The notes under the pieces were generated by a model. The model saw only the letters and a list, made by a program, of their open reading frames with translations, was not told the DNA's origin and ran no database searches. Shown here one piece after another: positions 33,990-44,842 of a DNA stretch of 64,000 nucleotides. The stretch is taken from positions 186,001 through 250,000 of the forward strand of contig NZ_BCZK01000001.1 of NCBI RefSeq assembly GCF_001598695.1. The letters run 5' to 3'. Positions within the stretch are counted from its first letter, which is position 1. Each line of letters opens with the position of its first letter. Position numbers and translations under genes: made by a program. The stretch comes from Klebsiella oxytoca NBRC 105695 (GTDB taxonomy: Bacteria > Pseudomonadota > Gammaproteobacteria > Enterobacterales > Enterobacteriaceae).

Positions 33990-34880
33990 ATGAAACCACT
34001 GCTGGATGTGCTCGTCATTCTTGATGCCCTCGACAAAGAGGGCAGTTTTGCCGCCGCCTCGGCAAAGCTCTATAAAACACCCTCCGCGCTGAGCTATACC
34101 ATTCATAAGCTGGAAAGCGACCTCAATATTCAACTACTCGATCGCAGCGGCCACCGGGCGCGCTTTACCCGTACCGGTCAGATGCTGCTGGAAAAAGGGC
34201 GCGACGTGCTGCATACCGCCCGCGAGCTGGAAAAGCAGGCTGTCAGGCTGCATCAGGGCTGGGAAGACAGGCTGGTGCTGAACGTTGATAGCGGTTTCCC
34301 GTTTCACCTGTTGGCGCCGCTGATAACGGCGTTTTATCGCCAGCATCACGCCACCCGTCTGGAATTTCGCCGCGATACCCTCGCAGCAGGCTGGCAGACC
34401 CTGGCGGAAGGGCGGGCGGATCTGCTGCTCGGGGTTCAGAGCGACCCGCCGGCGCTAAGCGGCTACGGTTGTCTGCTTCTCGGTGAACTGACGCAGGTAT
34501 TTGTCGTTTCGCCCCAGCATCCGCTGGCGCAAATTACCGAACCGCTGAGCTGGCGCACTTTGCGCCGTTATCGCGCGATTGCCAACTACGGCTTGTTGCC
34601 GCAGGCAGAAAATCAGGACAGCCTGACGGTATTCGATCTTTCCGGCCAGCTGACGCTGCTTTGCGCCGGGCTGGGATGGGGCTATTTGCCGCTATTTCAG
34701 GTGCAGCCTTTATTAGCGCGCGGCGAGCTGCGAATAATTCAAACCAGGATGGTTGCGCCGGTAAATCGCGCGTGGATTGGCTGGCATGAAGAGGGCGGTG
34801 GTCTGGCGGGCGAGTGGTGGCGAGCAGAGATATTAGCAAATAGTGCTATCCATCAGGTCTATAATACTAAAATCGTATGA
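33990..34880 (+). CDS. yeeY: LysR-family regulator YeeY
   Basis: 296 residues. The N-terminal winged helix is LLDVLVILDALDKEGSFAAA with SAKLYKTPSALSYTIHKLE as the recognition region; the remainder is the periplasmic-binding-like effector domain. Same order as E. coli (yeeZ-yeeY-plaP). Target unknown; plaP downstream is a candidate. Starts 39 bases after yeeZ. Confidence 0.92.
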   Translation: MKPLLDVLVILDALDKEGSFAAASAKLYKTPSALSYTIHKLESDLNIQLLDRSGHRARFTRTGQMLLEKGRDVLHTARELEKQAVRLHQGWEDRLVLNVDSGFPFHLLAPLITAFYRQHHATRLEFRRDTLAAGWQTLAEGRADLLLGVQSDPPALSGYGCLLLGELTQVFVVSPQHPLAQITEPLSWRTLRRYRAIANYGLLPQAENQDSLTVFDLSGQLTLLCAGLGWGYLPLFQVQPLLARGELRIIQTRMVAPVNRAWIGWHEEGGGLAGEWWRAEILANSAIHQVYNTKIV

Positions 34881-35167
34881 ATATTAATCTGTTAGAGATT
34901 AGCCGTAATTATTAAGCCTTGCAACATCTTGTCATCGTGCCAGTAGTTGTTGCAAAATACGCGTCCTGAAAATCAGAAACTGGCCGACGCTTTTTTAAAG
35001 TGTCGGTTATTTTTTTGGTTGAAAGACACATCATTCAATACCAAGAGGCCGGGCTTCGTACCGGATAGATATTTACTAAAAACCGACAGTGGTTGTCGCT
35101 GAGGAATACAAAGAAATGGGGCAATTTTTTGCTTACGCGCTGGCGTTCACCGTAAAAGGGGATAACT

Positions 35168-36526
35168 ATGTCGCATAACGCTACTCCAAAAACCTCTCGC
35201 GTGGAATTACGTAAAACGCTTACGTTGATTCCGGTTGTAATGATGGGCCTTGCCTATATGCAGCCAATGACGCTGTTCGATACGTTTGGTATCGTCTCTG
35301 GATTGACTGATGGTCACGTTGCGACGGCTTACGCCTTCGCGCTGATCGCCATTCTCTTCACGGCGCTGAGCTACGGTAAACTGGTTCGCCGTTTTCCGTC
35401 GGCGGGTTCCGCTTATACCTACGCACAGAAATCCATTAGCCCGGCCGTTGGCTTTATGGTTGGCTGGTCATCGCTGCTGGACTATCTGTTCATGCCGATG
35501 ATCAACATTCTGCTGGCAAAAATTTACTTTGAAGCGCTGGTGCCTTCCATTCCGTCGTGGATCTTTGTTGTTGCGCTGGTGGCCTTTATGACCATCTCCA
35601 ACCTGCGCAGCATTAAGACCGTGGCGAACTTCAACACCCTGATCGTTATCCTGCAGATGGGTATCGTAGCGGTGATTGTTGGCCTGATTATCTACGGCGT
35701 TATGCACGGCGAAGGCGCGGGCACGCTGACCAGCACCCGTCCGTTCTGGTCTGAAGGCGCGCACGTGGTGCCGATGATTACCGGTGCGACCATTCTCTGC
35801 TTCTCGTTCCTCGGCTTCGACGGTATCTCTTCGCTGTCTGAAGAAACCAAAGACGCAGAGCGCGTGATCCCGAAGGCTATCTTCCTGACGGCGCTGATTG
35901 GCGGCCTGATCTTTATCGGGGCTTCCTACTTCCTGCAGCTGTACTTCCCGGATATCTCGCGCTTTAAGGATCCGGACGCATCGCAGCCTGAAATCATGCT
36001 GTACGTTGCGGGCAAAACCTTCCAGTGGGGCGTGCTGATTTTCTCCAGCGTCACCGTACTGGCGTCCGGCATGGCTGCGCACGCGGGCGTTTCCCGTCTG
36101 ATGTACGTGATGGGCCGCGACGGCGTGTTCCCGACGCGTTTCTTTGGTTACGTGCATCCGAAATGGCGGACTCCGGCGTGGAACGTACTGCTGGTTGGCG
36201 CGATTGCGCTGCTGGCGATTAAATTCGACCTCGTGACGGCAACGGCGCTGATTAACTTCGGTGCGCTGGTGGCGTTCACCTTCGTTAACCTGTCGGTGAT
36301 CTCGCAGTTCTGGATCCGTGAAAAACGCAACAAGACGCTGAAAGACCACTTCAACTATCTGGTTCTGCCGGTGTGTGGCGCGCTGACCGTCGGCGCGCTG
36401 TGGATCAACCTGGAAGAGAGCTCCATGGTTCTCGGCCTGATCTGGGGCGGTATTGGTCTGGTCTACCTGGCCTGCGTGACCAAAAGCTTCCGCAACCCGG
36501 TACCGCAGTACGAAGACGTTGCCTGA
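35168..36526 (+). CDS. plaP: Putrescine:H+ importer (APC family)
   Basis: 452 residues, 12 membrane helices of the amino acid-polyamine-organocation family. The N-terminus [20 protein letters not shown] and motif [20 protein letters not shown] match E. coli PlaP (YeeF) almost residue for residue. It imports low-affinity putrescine across the inner membrane and is linked to surface motility in E. coli. A 287-base leader without a gene precedes it; AAAAGGGGATAAC is the ribosome site. Confidence 0.94.
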   Translation: MSHNATPKTSRVELRKTLTLIPVVMMGLAYMQPMTLFDTFGIVSGLTDGHVATAYAFALIAILFTALSYGKLVRRFPSAGSAYTYAQKSISPAVGFMVGWSSLLDYLFMPMINILLAKIYFEALVPSIPSWIFVVALVAFMTISNLRSIKTVANFNTLIVILQMGIVAVIVGLIIYGVMHGEGAGTLTSTRPFWSEGAHVVPMITGATILCFSFLGFDGISSLSEETKDAERVIPKAIFLTALIGGLIFIGASYFLQLYFPDISRFKDPDASQPEIMLYVAGKTFQWGVLIFSSVTVLASGMAAHAGVSRLMYVMGRDGVFPTRFFGYVHPKWRTPAWNVLLVGAIALLAIKFDLVTATALINFGALVAFTFVNLSVISQFWIREKRNKTLKDHFNYLVLPVCGALTVGALWINLEESSMVLGLIWGGIGLVYLACVTKSFRNPVPQYEDVA

Positions 36527-36543
36527 TCGCGTTTGGTGATGAG

Positions 36544-36572
36544 AAAGCCGGAGGGAAACCTCCGGCTTTTTT
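36544..36572 (+). terminator. Terminator after plaP
   Basis: Perfect 11-bp stem (36544-36554 with 36559-36569), GAAA loop, T-run; 18 bases after the stop. Confidence 0.9.
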
Positions 36573-36589
36573 GTTTCTGGCGGATGTCG

Positions 36590-36700
36590 ATCTTTCCGAC
36601 TCGCGCTACGCTTAGCCGGACTACAGATTCACCGCTGCCCACGGTCTGGTAGCCCGGGTAAGGCGTGTACGCCGCAACCCGGGATTCCCGGGCACGAGTT
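36590..36700. repeat. REP-like palindromic element
   Basis: Contains CCCGGGT (36653-36659) facing ACCCGGG (36677-36683) around AAGGCGTGTACGCCGCA, plus an upstream half GCTACGCTTAGCCGGACTAC. This is the repetitive extragenic palindrome type seen again at 39439-39523 and, in a related form, at 51567-52150. Confidence 0.7.
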
Positions 36701-36777
36701 CGTGTGGTTTTGCGGGGTGGTTGTCCGGATAGAGGCGCAGCATCGCCTCCGGTAGATTCGGCAGAAATGTGGGCGAT

Positions 36778-37089
36778 TTACTTCTCCTGCTGCATCACCT
36801 TAAGCAGCGTATCCAGCAGGCCGGGAAAGCGCGCGTCTAAATCTTCCCGGCGCAGCGAAATCAAATTCTCCCGCCCCTGAGGCCTCTGCCAGATCACCCC
36901 GCTGTCGCGCAAGACGCGCCAGTGGTGAGTCATGGTCGACTTCGCCACATCTTCATGACGCAGGGCGTTACAGCTCTGCTCGCTGCCGTCGGCAAGGATC
37001 CGGATAATCTCAAGCCGCAGCGGGTTACCGAGGGCGAAAAGCACATTTTCGAGGCGAATTTGTTCACGTTCGGGGTGATTGGCGATCAT
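36778..37089 (-). CDS. ArsR-type winged-helix regulator
   Basis: 103 residues. The helix-turn-helix reads DVAKSTMTHHWRVLRDSGVI, preceded by LGNPLRLEIIRILADG. No paired metal-binding cysteines are present (one Cys only, in EQSCNAL), so it is unlikely to sense arsenite or zinc by the classical sites. It diverges from the EF-G paralogue, with 238 bases between them, and may control it. Ligand unknown. Confidence 0.8.
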   Translation of the reverse strand: MIANHPEREQIRLENVLFALGNPLRLEIIRILADGSEQSCNALRHEDVAKSTMTHHWRVLRDSGVIWQRPQGRENLISLRREDLDARFPGLLDTLLKVMQQEK

Positions 37090-37227
37090 AATATTCCTGT
37101 GTCGGCGGCGGCGCAGATCCGCGAGCAGCAGCCGTTATCGGCGGCTGGCCGGTAATATACCCAAACTCTTTTTCTAAAGCCACGCGCGTCGTCGCAGCCA
37201 TACCAATCGTAACGATAGCAAAAATAG

Positions 37228-37255
37228 TTCGAATATACTCGTACAGTTGTACTAT
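37228..37255 (+). promoter_or_regulatory. Possible promoter of the EF-G paralogue
   Basis: TTCGAA and TACTAT are 16 bases apart, overlapping a small inverted repeat GTAC-AGTT-GTAC (37241-37252) that could be the ArsR operator. Confidence 0.3.
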
Positions 37256-37327
37256 GATGAAAGCCGTTAAATGAACGGCGGCTCATTCCGGCCGCTGACT
37301 GACAGTCAAAATGACTAAGGACGCATC

Positions 37328-39430
37328 ATGCCCCGACCCATCCCCCTCGAACGTTATCGCAACATCGGTATCTCCGCGCATATCGATGCCGGCAAAACCA
37401 CCACCACCGAGCGCATCCTGTTTTACACCGGGATGAGCCACAAGCTGGGGGAAGTACACGATGGCGCGGCAACTACCGACTGGATGGCGCAGGAGCAGGA
37501 GCGTGGGATCACCATTACGTCCGCGGCGGTGAGCTGCTTCTGGCCCGGCATGGACCGCAGCTTTGAGCCACACCGGATTAATATCATCGATACCCCTGGG
37601 CACGTGGATTTCACCATTGAAGTCGAGCGCTCTATGCGCGTACTGGACGGTGCGGTCATGGTTTACGACTCCGTGGGCGGCGTGCAGCCGCAGTCGGAAA
37701 CCGTCTGGCGCCAGGCGAACAAATACCACGTCCCGCGGCTGGCCTTCGTCAACAAGATGGACCGACCCGGCGCGGATTTTTTCCGCGTGGTGCAGATGAT
37801 GACCGATCGCCTGAAGGCGAACCCGGTACCGATTGTGATCCCGGTGGGCGCCGAAGAGCACTTCACCGGCGTGGTGGATCTCATCAAAATGCGCGCCATT
37901 TTGTGGGATGACGCCACCCAGGGAATGACCTTCAGCTATGCGCCGGTGCCCGACGAACTGCTGGAAACCGCCCGGTTGTGGCGGGAAAAAATGGTTTCGG
38001 CGGCGGCGGAAGCCAGCGACGAACTGATGGATAACTATCTCGAAACCGGCGAGTTGAGCGAGGCGGAAATCGTCGCCGGACTGCGTCAGCGCACGGTGAA
38101 GGGGGAAATCCAGGCAGTGCTGTGCGGCAGCGCGTTTAAAAACAAAGGCGTGCAGCGGATGCTTGATGCGGTGGTTGAGCTGATGCCGTCGCCGCTGGAT
38201 ATTCCGGCGATTCAGGGCGTGGATGAGAAAGGGCAGCCCGCTGAACGTCACCCGAGCGACGACGAACCGTTCTCGGCGCTGGCATTTAAACTGATGACCG
38301 ACCCCTACGTCGGCCAATTGACCTTTATTCGCGTCTATTCCGGGACGCTGAAAAAAGGCGATGCGGTGTGGAATCCGGTGAAAGGCAAGAAAGAGCGCAT
38401 TGGCCGCATCGTGCTGATGCAGGCCAACGATCGCCATGAAGTGGACGAACTGCACGCCGGAGATATTGCCGCCTGCGTCGGCCTGAAGGATGTCACCACC
38501 GGCGACACGCTGTGCGACCCTGATGCGGTGATTACCCTTGAACGGATGGAGTTCCCGGAGCCGGTGATTTCGCTGGCGATTGAACCGAAAACCAAAGCCG
38601 ATCAGGAGAAAATGGGTATCGCCCTGCAGCGGTTGGCGGCGGAAGATCCGTCGTTTCGTCTGCATACTGACGAGGAGTCCGGCCAGACGATCATTTCCGG
38701 GATGGGCGAACTGCATCTGGAGATTATCGTTGACCGCATGAAGCGCGAGTTTGGCGTCGAGGCGAACATCGGGCGTCCGCAGGTGACCTATCGCGAGACG
38801 ATCCGCAAAACGGTCAAAGAGGTGGAAGGCAAGTTTGTTCGCCAGTCCGGCGGTAAAGGGCAGTACGGTCACGTGGTGCTGACCCTTGAACCACTGGCGC
38901 CGGGAAGCGGTTTCGTGTTTGAGGACGCGACCAAAGGCGGCGTGGTGCCGCGCGAGTATATCCCTTCAGTCGAAAAAGGGCTGCGCGAAGCGATGGGCAC
39001 CGGCGTGCTGGCGGGATATCCGGTGGTGGATATTAAGGCGATCCTGACGTTTGGTTCGTATCACGACGTCGACTCCTCGGAGATGGCTTTCCGGATGGCG
39101 GCAATATTCGGCTTCAAGGAAGGGGCGCGCAGGGCCGACCCGGTTATTCTTGAACCGGTGATGCACGTGGAAGTGGAGACCCCGGAAGAGTACGCCGGCA
39201 ATATTATGGGCGATCTCTCTTCCCGGCGCGGGATGGTGCAGGGAATGGAGGAGCGGTTCGGCAGCCAGATTATTCGCGCCGACGTGCCGCTGGCCGAGAT
39301 GTTTGGCTATTCCACCACGCTGCGTTCAATGTCCCAGGGCCGGGCGACCTACAGCATGGAATTCCACCACTACGCGGAAGCCCCGCGCAACGTGGCTGAG
39401 GCGATTATCGCCAGCCGCGCCAAAGGCTAA
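37328..39430 (+). CDS. Elongation factor G paralogue
   Basis: 700 residues, full EF-G length and all five domains. GTPase motifs: [13 protein letters not shown] (G1), RGITITSAA (G2), IDTPGHVDF (G3), NKMD (G4), GSAFKNKG (G5). The domain IV tip [13 protein letters not shown] is kept, so translocation function is plausible. The product is clearly divergent from the str-operon FusA (for example VYDSVGG in place of VYCAVGG). It is monocistronic, next to an ArsR-type regulator and bounded by REP elements; it occupies a spot where E. coli has unrelated genes. Whether it replaces, modifies or protects normal EF-G is unknown. Confidence 0.92.
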   Translation: MPRPIPLERYRNIGISAHIDAGKTTTTERILFYTGMSHKLGEVHDGAATTDWMAQEQERGITITSAAVSCFWPGMDRSFEPHRINIIDTPGHVDFTIEVERSMRVLDGAVMVYDSVGGVQPQSETVWRQANKYHVPRLAFVNKMDRPGADFFRVVQMMTDRLKANPVPIVIPVGAEEHFTGVVDLIKMRAILWDDATQGMTFSYAPVPDELLETARLWREKMVSAAAEASDELMDNYLETGELSEAEIVAGLRQRTVKGEIQAVLCGSAFKNKGVQRMLDAVVELMPSPLDIPAIQGVDEKGQPAERHPSDDEPFSALAFKLMTDPYVGQLTFIRVYSGTLKKGDAVWNPVKGKKERIGRIVLMQANDRHEVDELHAGDIAACVGLKDVTTGDTLCDPDAVITLERMEFPEPVISLAIEPKTKADQEKMGIALQRLAAEDPSFRLHTDEESGQTIISGMGELHLEIIVDRMKREFGVEANIGRPQVTYRETIRKTVKEVEGKFVRQSGGKGQYGHVVLTLEPLAPGSGFVFEDATKGGVVPREYIPSVEKGLREAMGTGVLAGYPVVDIKAILTFGSYHDVDSSEMAFRMAAIFGFKEGARRADPVILEPVMHVEVETPEEYAGNIMGDLSSRRGMVQGMEERFGSQIIRADVPLAEMFGYSTTLRSMSQGRATYSMEFHHYAEAPRNVAEAIIASRAKG

Positions 39431-39438
39431 ACTACGTT

Positions 39439-39523
39439 CCCGGGTGCGACGCGAGGCGTCTTACCCGGGATACGAGTCCTGCCACCGTTGGTAGCCCGGG
39501 TAAGGCGTTAGCCGCAACCCGGG
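39439..39523. repeat. Pair of REP-like palindromes
   Basis: Two elements: CCCGGGT/ACCCGGG at 39439-39445 and 39463-39469, and again at 39495-39501 and 39517-39523, in the gap between the convergent EF-G paralogue and sbcB. The second is nearly the same as the one at 36653-36683. Confidence 0.75.
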
Positions 39524-39535
39524 AATTTCTTCCAG

Positions 39536-40957
39536 TCAAACAATATCCTGCGCGTACTGCCACAGCGCCTTCAGCTGCGCCAGCTTCTCTTTATCATCCG
39601 CATATTGCTGATACAGCATCTGTAGCTCATCGGCGTAGGCCTGCAAAAACTCTGGCGTAAACACCTGGCGACGGTGCTCCAACCAGCGCTGCTGCTCGGC
39701 TTCATCCAGCGTGCCCGGGTAATTGCGCGCGCGATAGTTGAACAGTAGACGCTCAATACGCTTGTCGGCAAAGGTAATGTCCAGCGCCGGCAGATTGCGC
39801 GGCTCCGTCTCGAGTACGATTTTCATCGCCGCGCGGTCGGCATCGCTGAAAAAGCCGTTATACAACTGCGTATCGACGTTATCGGACGGCACAAACGGCT
39901 CCGCTTCGGCAAAAATCGCCACCGCTTTCTCGCGCACCTGCGGATTGGCCCGCAGCCGCTGGGCGTTCTCCAGACTGCGCTGGATATTGATGCCCAATCG
40001 GTCAGCATCCTGCGGGCGCAGGGTATTTTGCTGCGCCAGCACCGGGCACTTATTGAGGTGGACCAGCTTGATCGGCACCGCAGCCAGATCGCCCAACTCG
40101 CTTTTCGGCGTATACAGCCGTTCGCGCAGGGCATCGGCATCCAGATCCAGCAGAGGGGCGATATCACCGGCCAGGTCGACCATAATCACCGCGTTACGGT
40201 TATCCGGGTGCCACGCCAGCGGGGCGACCAGGCTGGTGTTGCCGCGCGCCGCGCCGAACATACCGGAAACATGCACCAGCGGCTTGATCTGCGGCACGTC
40301 AATCAGCGTCGCCAGCTTGCGCTTGTTGCGGTGGGCGTAAAGATAGTCGAACAGGCGCGGCTGCTGAGTCTTCACCAGCTTTGCCATCGCGATAGTGGCG
40401 TAAACGTCGGCCATCGCGTCGTGGGCGTTGCTGTGTTCGATGCCGTTAGCGACGGTCAGATGCTCCAGCCGGAAGCTCGGTAAGCCCTCATCATTTTCCG
40501 GCCAGTTGATCCCCTCGGGGCGCAGCGCATAGCAGGCGCGCATCACGTCCAGCAGATCCCAGCGGGAGTTGTCATGCTGCCAGCTCCAGGCGTAAGGATC
40601 GTAAAAATTGCGATAGAAGATATTGCGCGTGACTTCATCATCGAAGCGCACGTTGTTGTAGCCGACGATGCAGGTTTTCGGCACCGTGAACAGATCGTGA
40701 ACGCGGCGGGCAAACGCGGCTTCGTTGTCGCCTTTGGCATTGGCCTCCTGCGGCGTTATCCCGGTGACCATTACCGCCTGCGGCTGCGGCAGATAGTCGT
40801 CGGAGAGCCTGCAGTAGAACACTTCAGGTTCGCCGACGACATTCAGGTCTTCATCGGTACGGATGGCGGCAAACTGCGACGGCCGGTCGAGCGAAGGGCT
40901 GGTGCCGAAGGTCTCGTAATCGTGAAAAAGGAAAAAATGTTTTTTACCATCTGTCAT
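39536..40957 (-). CDS. sbcB: Exodeoxyribonuclease I
   Basis: 473 residues. DEDD exonuclease motif I is FLFHDYETFGTSPSLDRPSQ, motif II is in IVGYNNVRFDDEVTRN, and motif III is in HSNAHDAMADVYAT. It degrades single-stranded DNA 3' to 5' and acts in recombination and mismatch repair. Same genomic neighbourhood as E. coli (plaP side, dacD side). Confidence 0.97.
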   Translation of the reverse strand: MTDGKKHFFLFHDYETFGTSPSLDRPSQFAAIRTDEDLNVVGEPEVFYCRLSDDYLPQPQAVMVTGITPQEANAKGDNEAAFARRVHDLFTVPKTCIVGYNNVRFDDEVTRNIFYRNFYDPYAWSWQHDNSRWDLLDVMRACYALRPEGINWPENDEGLPSFRLEHLTVANGIEHSNAHDAMADVYATIAMAKLVKTQQPRLFDYLYAHRNKRKLATLIDVPQIKPLVHVSGMFGAARGNTSLVAPLAWHPDNRNAVIMVDLAGDIAPLLDLDADALRERLYTPKSELGDLAAVPIKLVHLNKCPVLAQQNTLRPQDADRLGINIQRSLENAQRLRANPQVREKAVAIFAEAEPFVPSDNVDTQLYNGFFSDADRAAMKIVLETEPRNLPALDITFADKRIERLLFNYRARNYPGTLDEAEQQRWLEHRRQVFTPEFLQAYADELQMLYQQYADDKEKLAQLKALWQYAQDIV

Positions 40958-42040
40958 TGTCTAGTCTTGCCTTGTCAATTAAATCGTTGTTTTTTTGTTG
41001 ATAATCAATTAGTTAAGATGGTGTTTTTTCTATGGTTGGAGAAATATAGCAGTTTCCTGTTGTTAAGGTGAACCTTGAAAAAAGTAATAAATATTAAACC
41101 TTGAGGATACCAAATTTATCAAAATTATCATAGCTATGAGCTTGAACTTAACCAAACTGTCTACTATTTATAGTAAACCATTTCTTGCTCGAATAAGTAG
41201 TTTATATGTATAAATTTCGTGCGAAAATATCCAAACTTAATTTATAAAAGTATTGTATAAATATTGATGAAATAGATATTTTTGCCATCAAGAAGTTATG
41301 CTTTAAATCTGGTAAAATAGGAAAAAAGGATGTATAAACCTATAGCTTAGAATTTTTCTAGGCTAAGATTTTTATATATTGGGAAAAGTGTGGCTATTTT
41401 ATAATTAAATTTCCGAAATGCAATTTAAGGGTTTTAAACTTAACATGGTTTTATCACACCAGAACTGAGAACATCTAAATAGGCACGAACTTATTAGTAA
41501 GTTAATACTATGATCCAATCTGCCAAAACGATCAGAAGTTATATTTTAGTATACGAGAACTGATGGAAATATATTGGCTAAATAACAGAATGGTTTGCTT
41601 GGTAAATTATAAAGGTTATGTTTAAGCATTTGTAATGCCGATTTCCTCTCTAAGTAAAAAAGTAGGAAGTTATAGATAGGGGTACTTCGATGATCTCTCA
41701 ATTTTTCAGTATTTTTTACCATAGTAACTGTTTTAAATTAACTGTTTTATAGAGGCTCATGTCTGTGCTCAGGAGGAAAGTAATAGCAACTGTTATTGTT
41801 CATGAACACAATAAGTTTAGAAATAAATACTGGTGCTAAGGTGGTTGCTAAAGGGGAAACCCTGTAAAGGCATTGGATGTAAATGGGATTTGAATGGAAA
41901 TGGTCCTCTCCTACGTCAAAGAGAACTGGCATCATGTGCCTTACCTAACTTAGTAGGTCACCCTTCAGAATTATTTTTAATAAAGAAAAGAGTGTAAGGT
42001 TAAATTCAAAATGCTCTGTTGTTATTTATTGGAATAATAT
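40958..42040. other. AT-rich stretch without a gene
   Basis: Over a kilobase of AT-rich DNA upstream of sbcB. No frame longer than about 60 codons looks real. It begins the low-GC insertion that separates sbcB from dacD and may include decayed coding sequence or regulatory DNA. Confidence 0.7.
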
Positions 42041-42042
42041 GA

Positions 42043-42062
42043 GGCCGCTAGGTTTAGCGGCC
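42043..42062 (-). terminator. Hairpin after the Wzy-like gene
   Basis: Perfect 8-bp stem (42043-42050 with 42055-42062), loop GGTT, ten bases after the minus-strand stop; the tail on the minus strand is CTCATATTATT. Confidence 0.6.
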
Positions 42063-42071
42063 AGTCTTGTT

Positions 42072-43370
42072 TTAGCGAGGAACAGTTAGTGTCATATTTT
42101 TTAAATTCTTCTTTTCCATTGTATCTTCGTTATCAATTTCTTTTTTTGATAGTGAACCACTCACGTATGTGTAAGCGAACACCATACTGAAACAGAATGA
42201 AGTGGTAAAGAGGTGAATGCTGGATAGAGTATATGAAGTGAAACCCCACATGACCATAATCATCAAAATCAAAAATTTGTTTCTGTTTTTTGACGTGATG
42301 GAAACAAATGAAATCCATACAAAAGAAAATACAAAACATGCAAATGAAAATATTCCATATGCTGCTAGAGTTAACTTAAATTCATTTTCTATATATGCTT
42401 GGCCGCCAACACCAAACAATCTAAATAAAGTGTTTCTTTCCATGATGTTGTTAATCATTTCATATTGAACAACTCTCATTTGTAAAGTATCTAAGTCTCC
42501 AACATTAGCAGTCAATTCAGGATTCAAAATCTGGTTTATTTTGTTATTGGCAATAAACAGCATTTCTGTAAAAAATTGGGGGTTTGAGTAATATTGTTGT
42601 ATAACAACAGCGGCAACTAGTGGCACGATGAAGATAAAATAGCTGGTCGTTTTACCTGGCTTCTTAACAAAGGCTGCCATAGCCAAAACGGCCATAGTTA
42701 CCATGGCTGTACCTGTATTCTGTGCGATAATACCAATTAAAAGGCAAGCCATCTTCAGGTTGAATACCATTTTGCTTCTTTGTGGAACCAAAAATATCAG
42801 GCAAAAGATTGCAAAGCAAATCATTTGTCCATCCATTGTGGGATAGCCAACTCCCATACGTCCCCAATCTCTAAATTTTTCAACAAACAGCGGGAAGCCA
42901 TATAGATAGATTGGTATAGTTATGACCGAATAAAATGCAGCGAGATTAATTAACATCTCTAGTCCCTTCGTCATTTTGTCTAAATTTTTCCGAGCAAAGC
43001 AAATTAATGACAAAAATAACAAAGAAAATATTATGTGTTTGTATATGGCTGAATATTTATTTTCAAATATTAAAATATTGCCTATTTTGTAATCAGCAAT
43101 GTTGTTAAACAAAGTGATGGGAATATTTACAATAGCCAATAATGAAATGCATAGGAATGGTATGGCAATCCTAAAATCCCTTTTCTTACAAGCAATTAAC
43201 ATTGGAGCACAGCAAATGATAAACAGATTCAGTGCCAACTCTCGAAACGGAGATACTAATCCAGAAATGATCATGTTACTACGCATGCCGTCAAAAACAA
43301 CAAAGAAAACAAGGAAGTAGAACAACCATCCTTGAATATCACCCAATTTTATTTTCATTTCAGAACTCAT
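42072..43370 (-). CDS. Wzy/O-antigen polymerase-like membrane protein
   Basis: About 432 residues with ten or more membrane helices and one larger external loop (around QQYYSNPQFFTEML to LFRLFGVGGQ), the layout of Wzy polymerases and O-antigen ligases. Sequence similarity is too low to name it. I start at the ATG at 43370; an upstream ATG at 43424 would add a non-hydrophobic 18-residue leader. AT-rich, flanked by GC-rich core genes, so acquired. It diverges from a Tat-exported beta-helix gene, a pairing like the polymerase and WcaM of the colanic acid cluster. No flippase or glycosyltransferase is next to it. Confidence 0.7.
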   Translation of the reverse strand: MSSEMKIKLGDIQGWLFYFLVFFVVFDGMRSNMIISGLVSPFRELALNLFIICCAPMLIACKKRDFRIAIPFLCISLLAIVNIPITLFNNIADYKIGNILIFENKYSAIYKHIIFSLLFLSLICFARKNLDKMTKGLEMLINLAAFYSVITIPIYLYGFPLFVEKFRDWGRMGVGYPTMDGQMICFAIFCLIFLVPQRSKMVFNLKMACLLIGIIAQNTGTAMVTMAVLAMAAFVKKPGKTTSYFIFIVPLVAAVVIQQYYSNPQFFTEMLFIANNKINQILNPELTANVGDLDTLQMRVVQYEMINNIMERNTLFRLFGVGGQAYIENEFKLTLAAYGIFSFACFVFSFVWISFVSITSKNRNKFLILMIMVMWGFTSYTLSSIHLFTTSFCFSMVFAYTYVSGSLSKKEIDNEDTMEKKNLKNMTLTVPR

Positions 43371-43471
43371 GAGATTCCCATTTAACGTAGCATGCAATAT
43401 ATGTAAAGTATGATGGCATATCAAGTTGTATGTTCTTGCAACATGCGATGACCTAATCTGAAGAGGTAGCG

Positions 43472-44842
43472 ATGAAAAATTTTACAAGGCGTGAAGTACT
43501 CATTCGTTTAGCCGCAGGAGCGGTTGGAGCATCTATGCCTGTGAAAGTTGCTTTCGGAGGTAATAAAGACCAGAACTGGTTGTTATCACTGGATGCATCA
43601 GGTTCGCAAATTGATGGCGAGGGGGCTACTATCCTTGTTTCAAAGCCTCTTACGCTTAGGGCTGGTCACTTTTCAAACATAGCCTTCTCTCCTGCGAAAG
43701 GATACTCCGGGCCTGGCCCAATATTCATGGCAAGAGACGGCTTTGTTATACATGACAACGTCCAAGTGACTGGCTTTACTGGCCCAGGATGTAAGATTTT
43801 AAGTATAAAAGAACGAGGTAATTCGTTTATAGCTATCGGTAAATGTTCTTATAGCAACAATGGTGCTTTGAAACGAACAGAGCTCACAGCTTCTGCTGAC
43901 TTAAGATTTGTTTCCTCAGTAAGTGTAAAAGATGCCTCTTTGTTCAATTCAGGCGACTATATATGGATTGGTGATGGGAAGTTTAAAATCGATAATATAT
44001 CTGGAGATAAAATTAATCTTGTTCGTGGTGATCTTCCGAATATAATTAGCCCTAAAGTATTTAGTGGGGCATATGATAAGTGCTCTTTAGGGCAGTTTGT
44101 GACAATCGATTCAGACGATAAAAATGGAATCAGGATTGGTGATGGTGGGTATAGCTGGAATATTGATACATCACAAGCTGAAATAGAGTGCAGTAATAAT
44201 GCGTGGTTTGGTATGTTTCATTATTGTAAAAAATATTTCGGGAAGCAACTGGTTGAAAATATAACCTCTATTGGTAACGGATATTGCAATATAGGTATGG
44301 GTTATATGAACTCTGGTACAATCAAAAATTGCATATCACGTGACGCAGGTAATAACTGTATAGATATTTTTGAGAGCAGGAGTGATGTTGATGTTACGGG
44401 TAATATTGTATCTGGTGCCGGAGTAGATGGTATTTTTGTCGGTGGCAATGGAGAGACGGCAAGGGTATATGACAACCAGGTGACTGACTGCCGTAGAATT
44501 GGGGTGCTAATTAATGCTAGAAAAAACCCCATCCAGTTAGTTTTTGTTAAAAATAATATAATAAAGAACATGGGTATGAATTCTTTAACTCTGACAGGTG
44601 TGGAGGGTGGTGTAGTTGAGAGCAATACCTTGGATGGTAGCAGCTTAAGGCAGGCAATCTATTTAGAGCAAAGAAAAGGACTTGCTCTTTCAGGAGAGTT
44701 AATTATAAGGGATAACTTTATTTCTAATTCTGTGCTTGGTGATATATCAACAAACTACCCTAGCTATGGAAAAAATAATAAGGCAAAAATTATGATACAA
44801 TCAACTAAGAGGCTTGCTATTACAGGAATAGAGGGGTATTAA
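43472..44842 (+). CDS. Tat-exported right-handed beta-helix protein
   Basis: 456 residues. The N-terminus MKNFTRREVLIRLAAGAVGA is a twin-arginine signal, so it is exported folded to the periplasm. From about residue 200 on, repeated short turns rich in N, G, I and V (IGNGYCNIGMGYMNSG, ISRDAGNNCIDIFESRS, VSGAGVDGIFVGGNG) mark parallel beta-helix rungs like those of pectate lyase and WcaM. Possible roles are polysaccharide lyase, hydrolase or assembly factor; no catalytic residues can be assigned. GAAGAGG is the ribosome site. AT-rich and divergent from the Wzy-like gene. Confidence 0.75.
   Translation: MKNFTRREVLIRLAAGAVGASMPVKVAFGGNKDQNWLLSLDASGSQIDGEGATILVSKPLTLRAGHFSNIAFSPAKGYSGPGPIFMARDGFVIHDNVQVTGFTGPGCKILSIKERGNSFIAIGKCSYSNNGALKRTELTASADLRFVSSVSVKDASLFNSGDYIWIGDGKFKIDNISGDKINLVRGDLPNIISPKVFSGAYDKCSLGQFVTIDSDDKNGIRIGDGGYSWNIDTSQAEIECSNNAWFGMFHYCKKYFGKQLVENITSIGNGYCNIGMGYMNSGTIKNCISRDAGNNCIDIFESRSDVDVTGNIVSGAGVDGIFVGGNGETARVYDNQVTDCRRIGVLINARKNPIQLVFVKNNIIKNMGMNSLTLTGVEGGVVESNTLDGSSLRQAIYLEQRKGLALSGELIIRDNFISNSVLGDISTNYPSYGKNNKAKIMIQSTKRLAITGIEGY

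Noticed and set aside
37283-38872. A 529-codon open frame antisense to the EF-G paralogue
   Set aside because: It mirrors strong codon bias of EF-G on the other strand; its composition (His, Arg, Gly, Phe rich) is typical of such shadows and it has no ribosome site.
41747-41935. 62-codon minus-strand frame in the AT-rich gap
   Set aside because: No ribosome site, no recognisable protein, and isolated in non-coding DNA.
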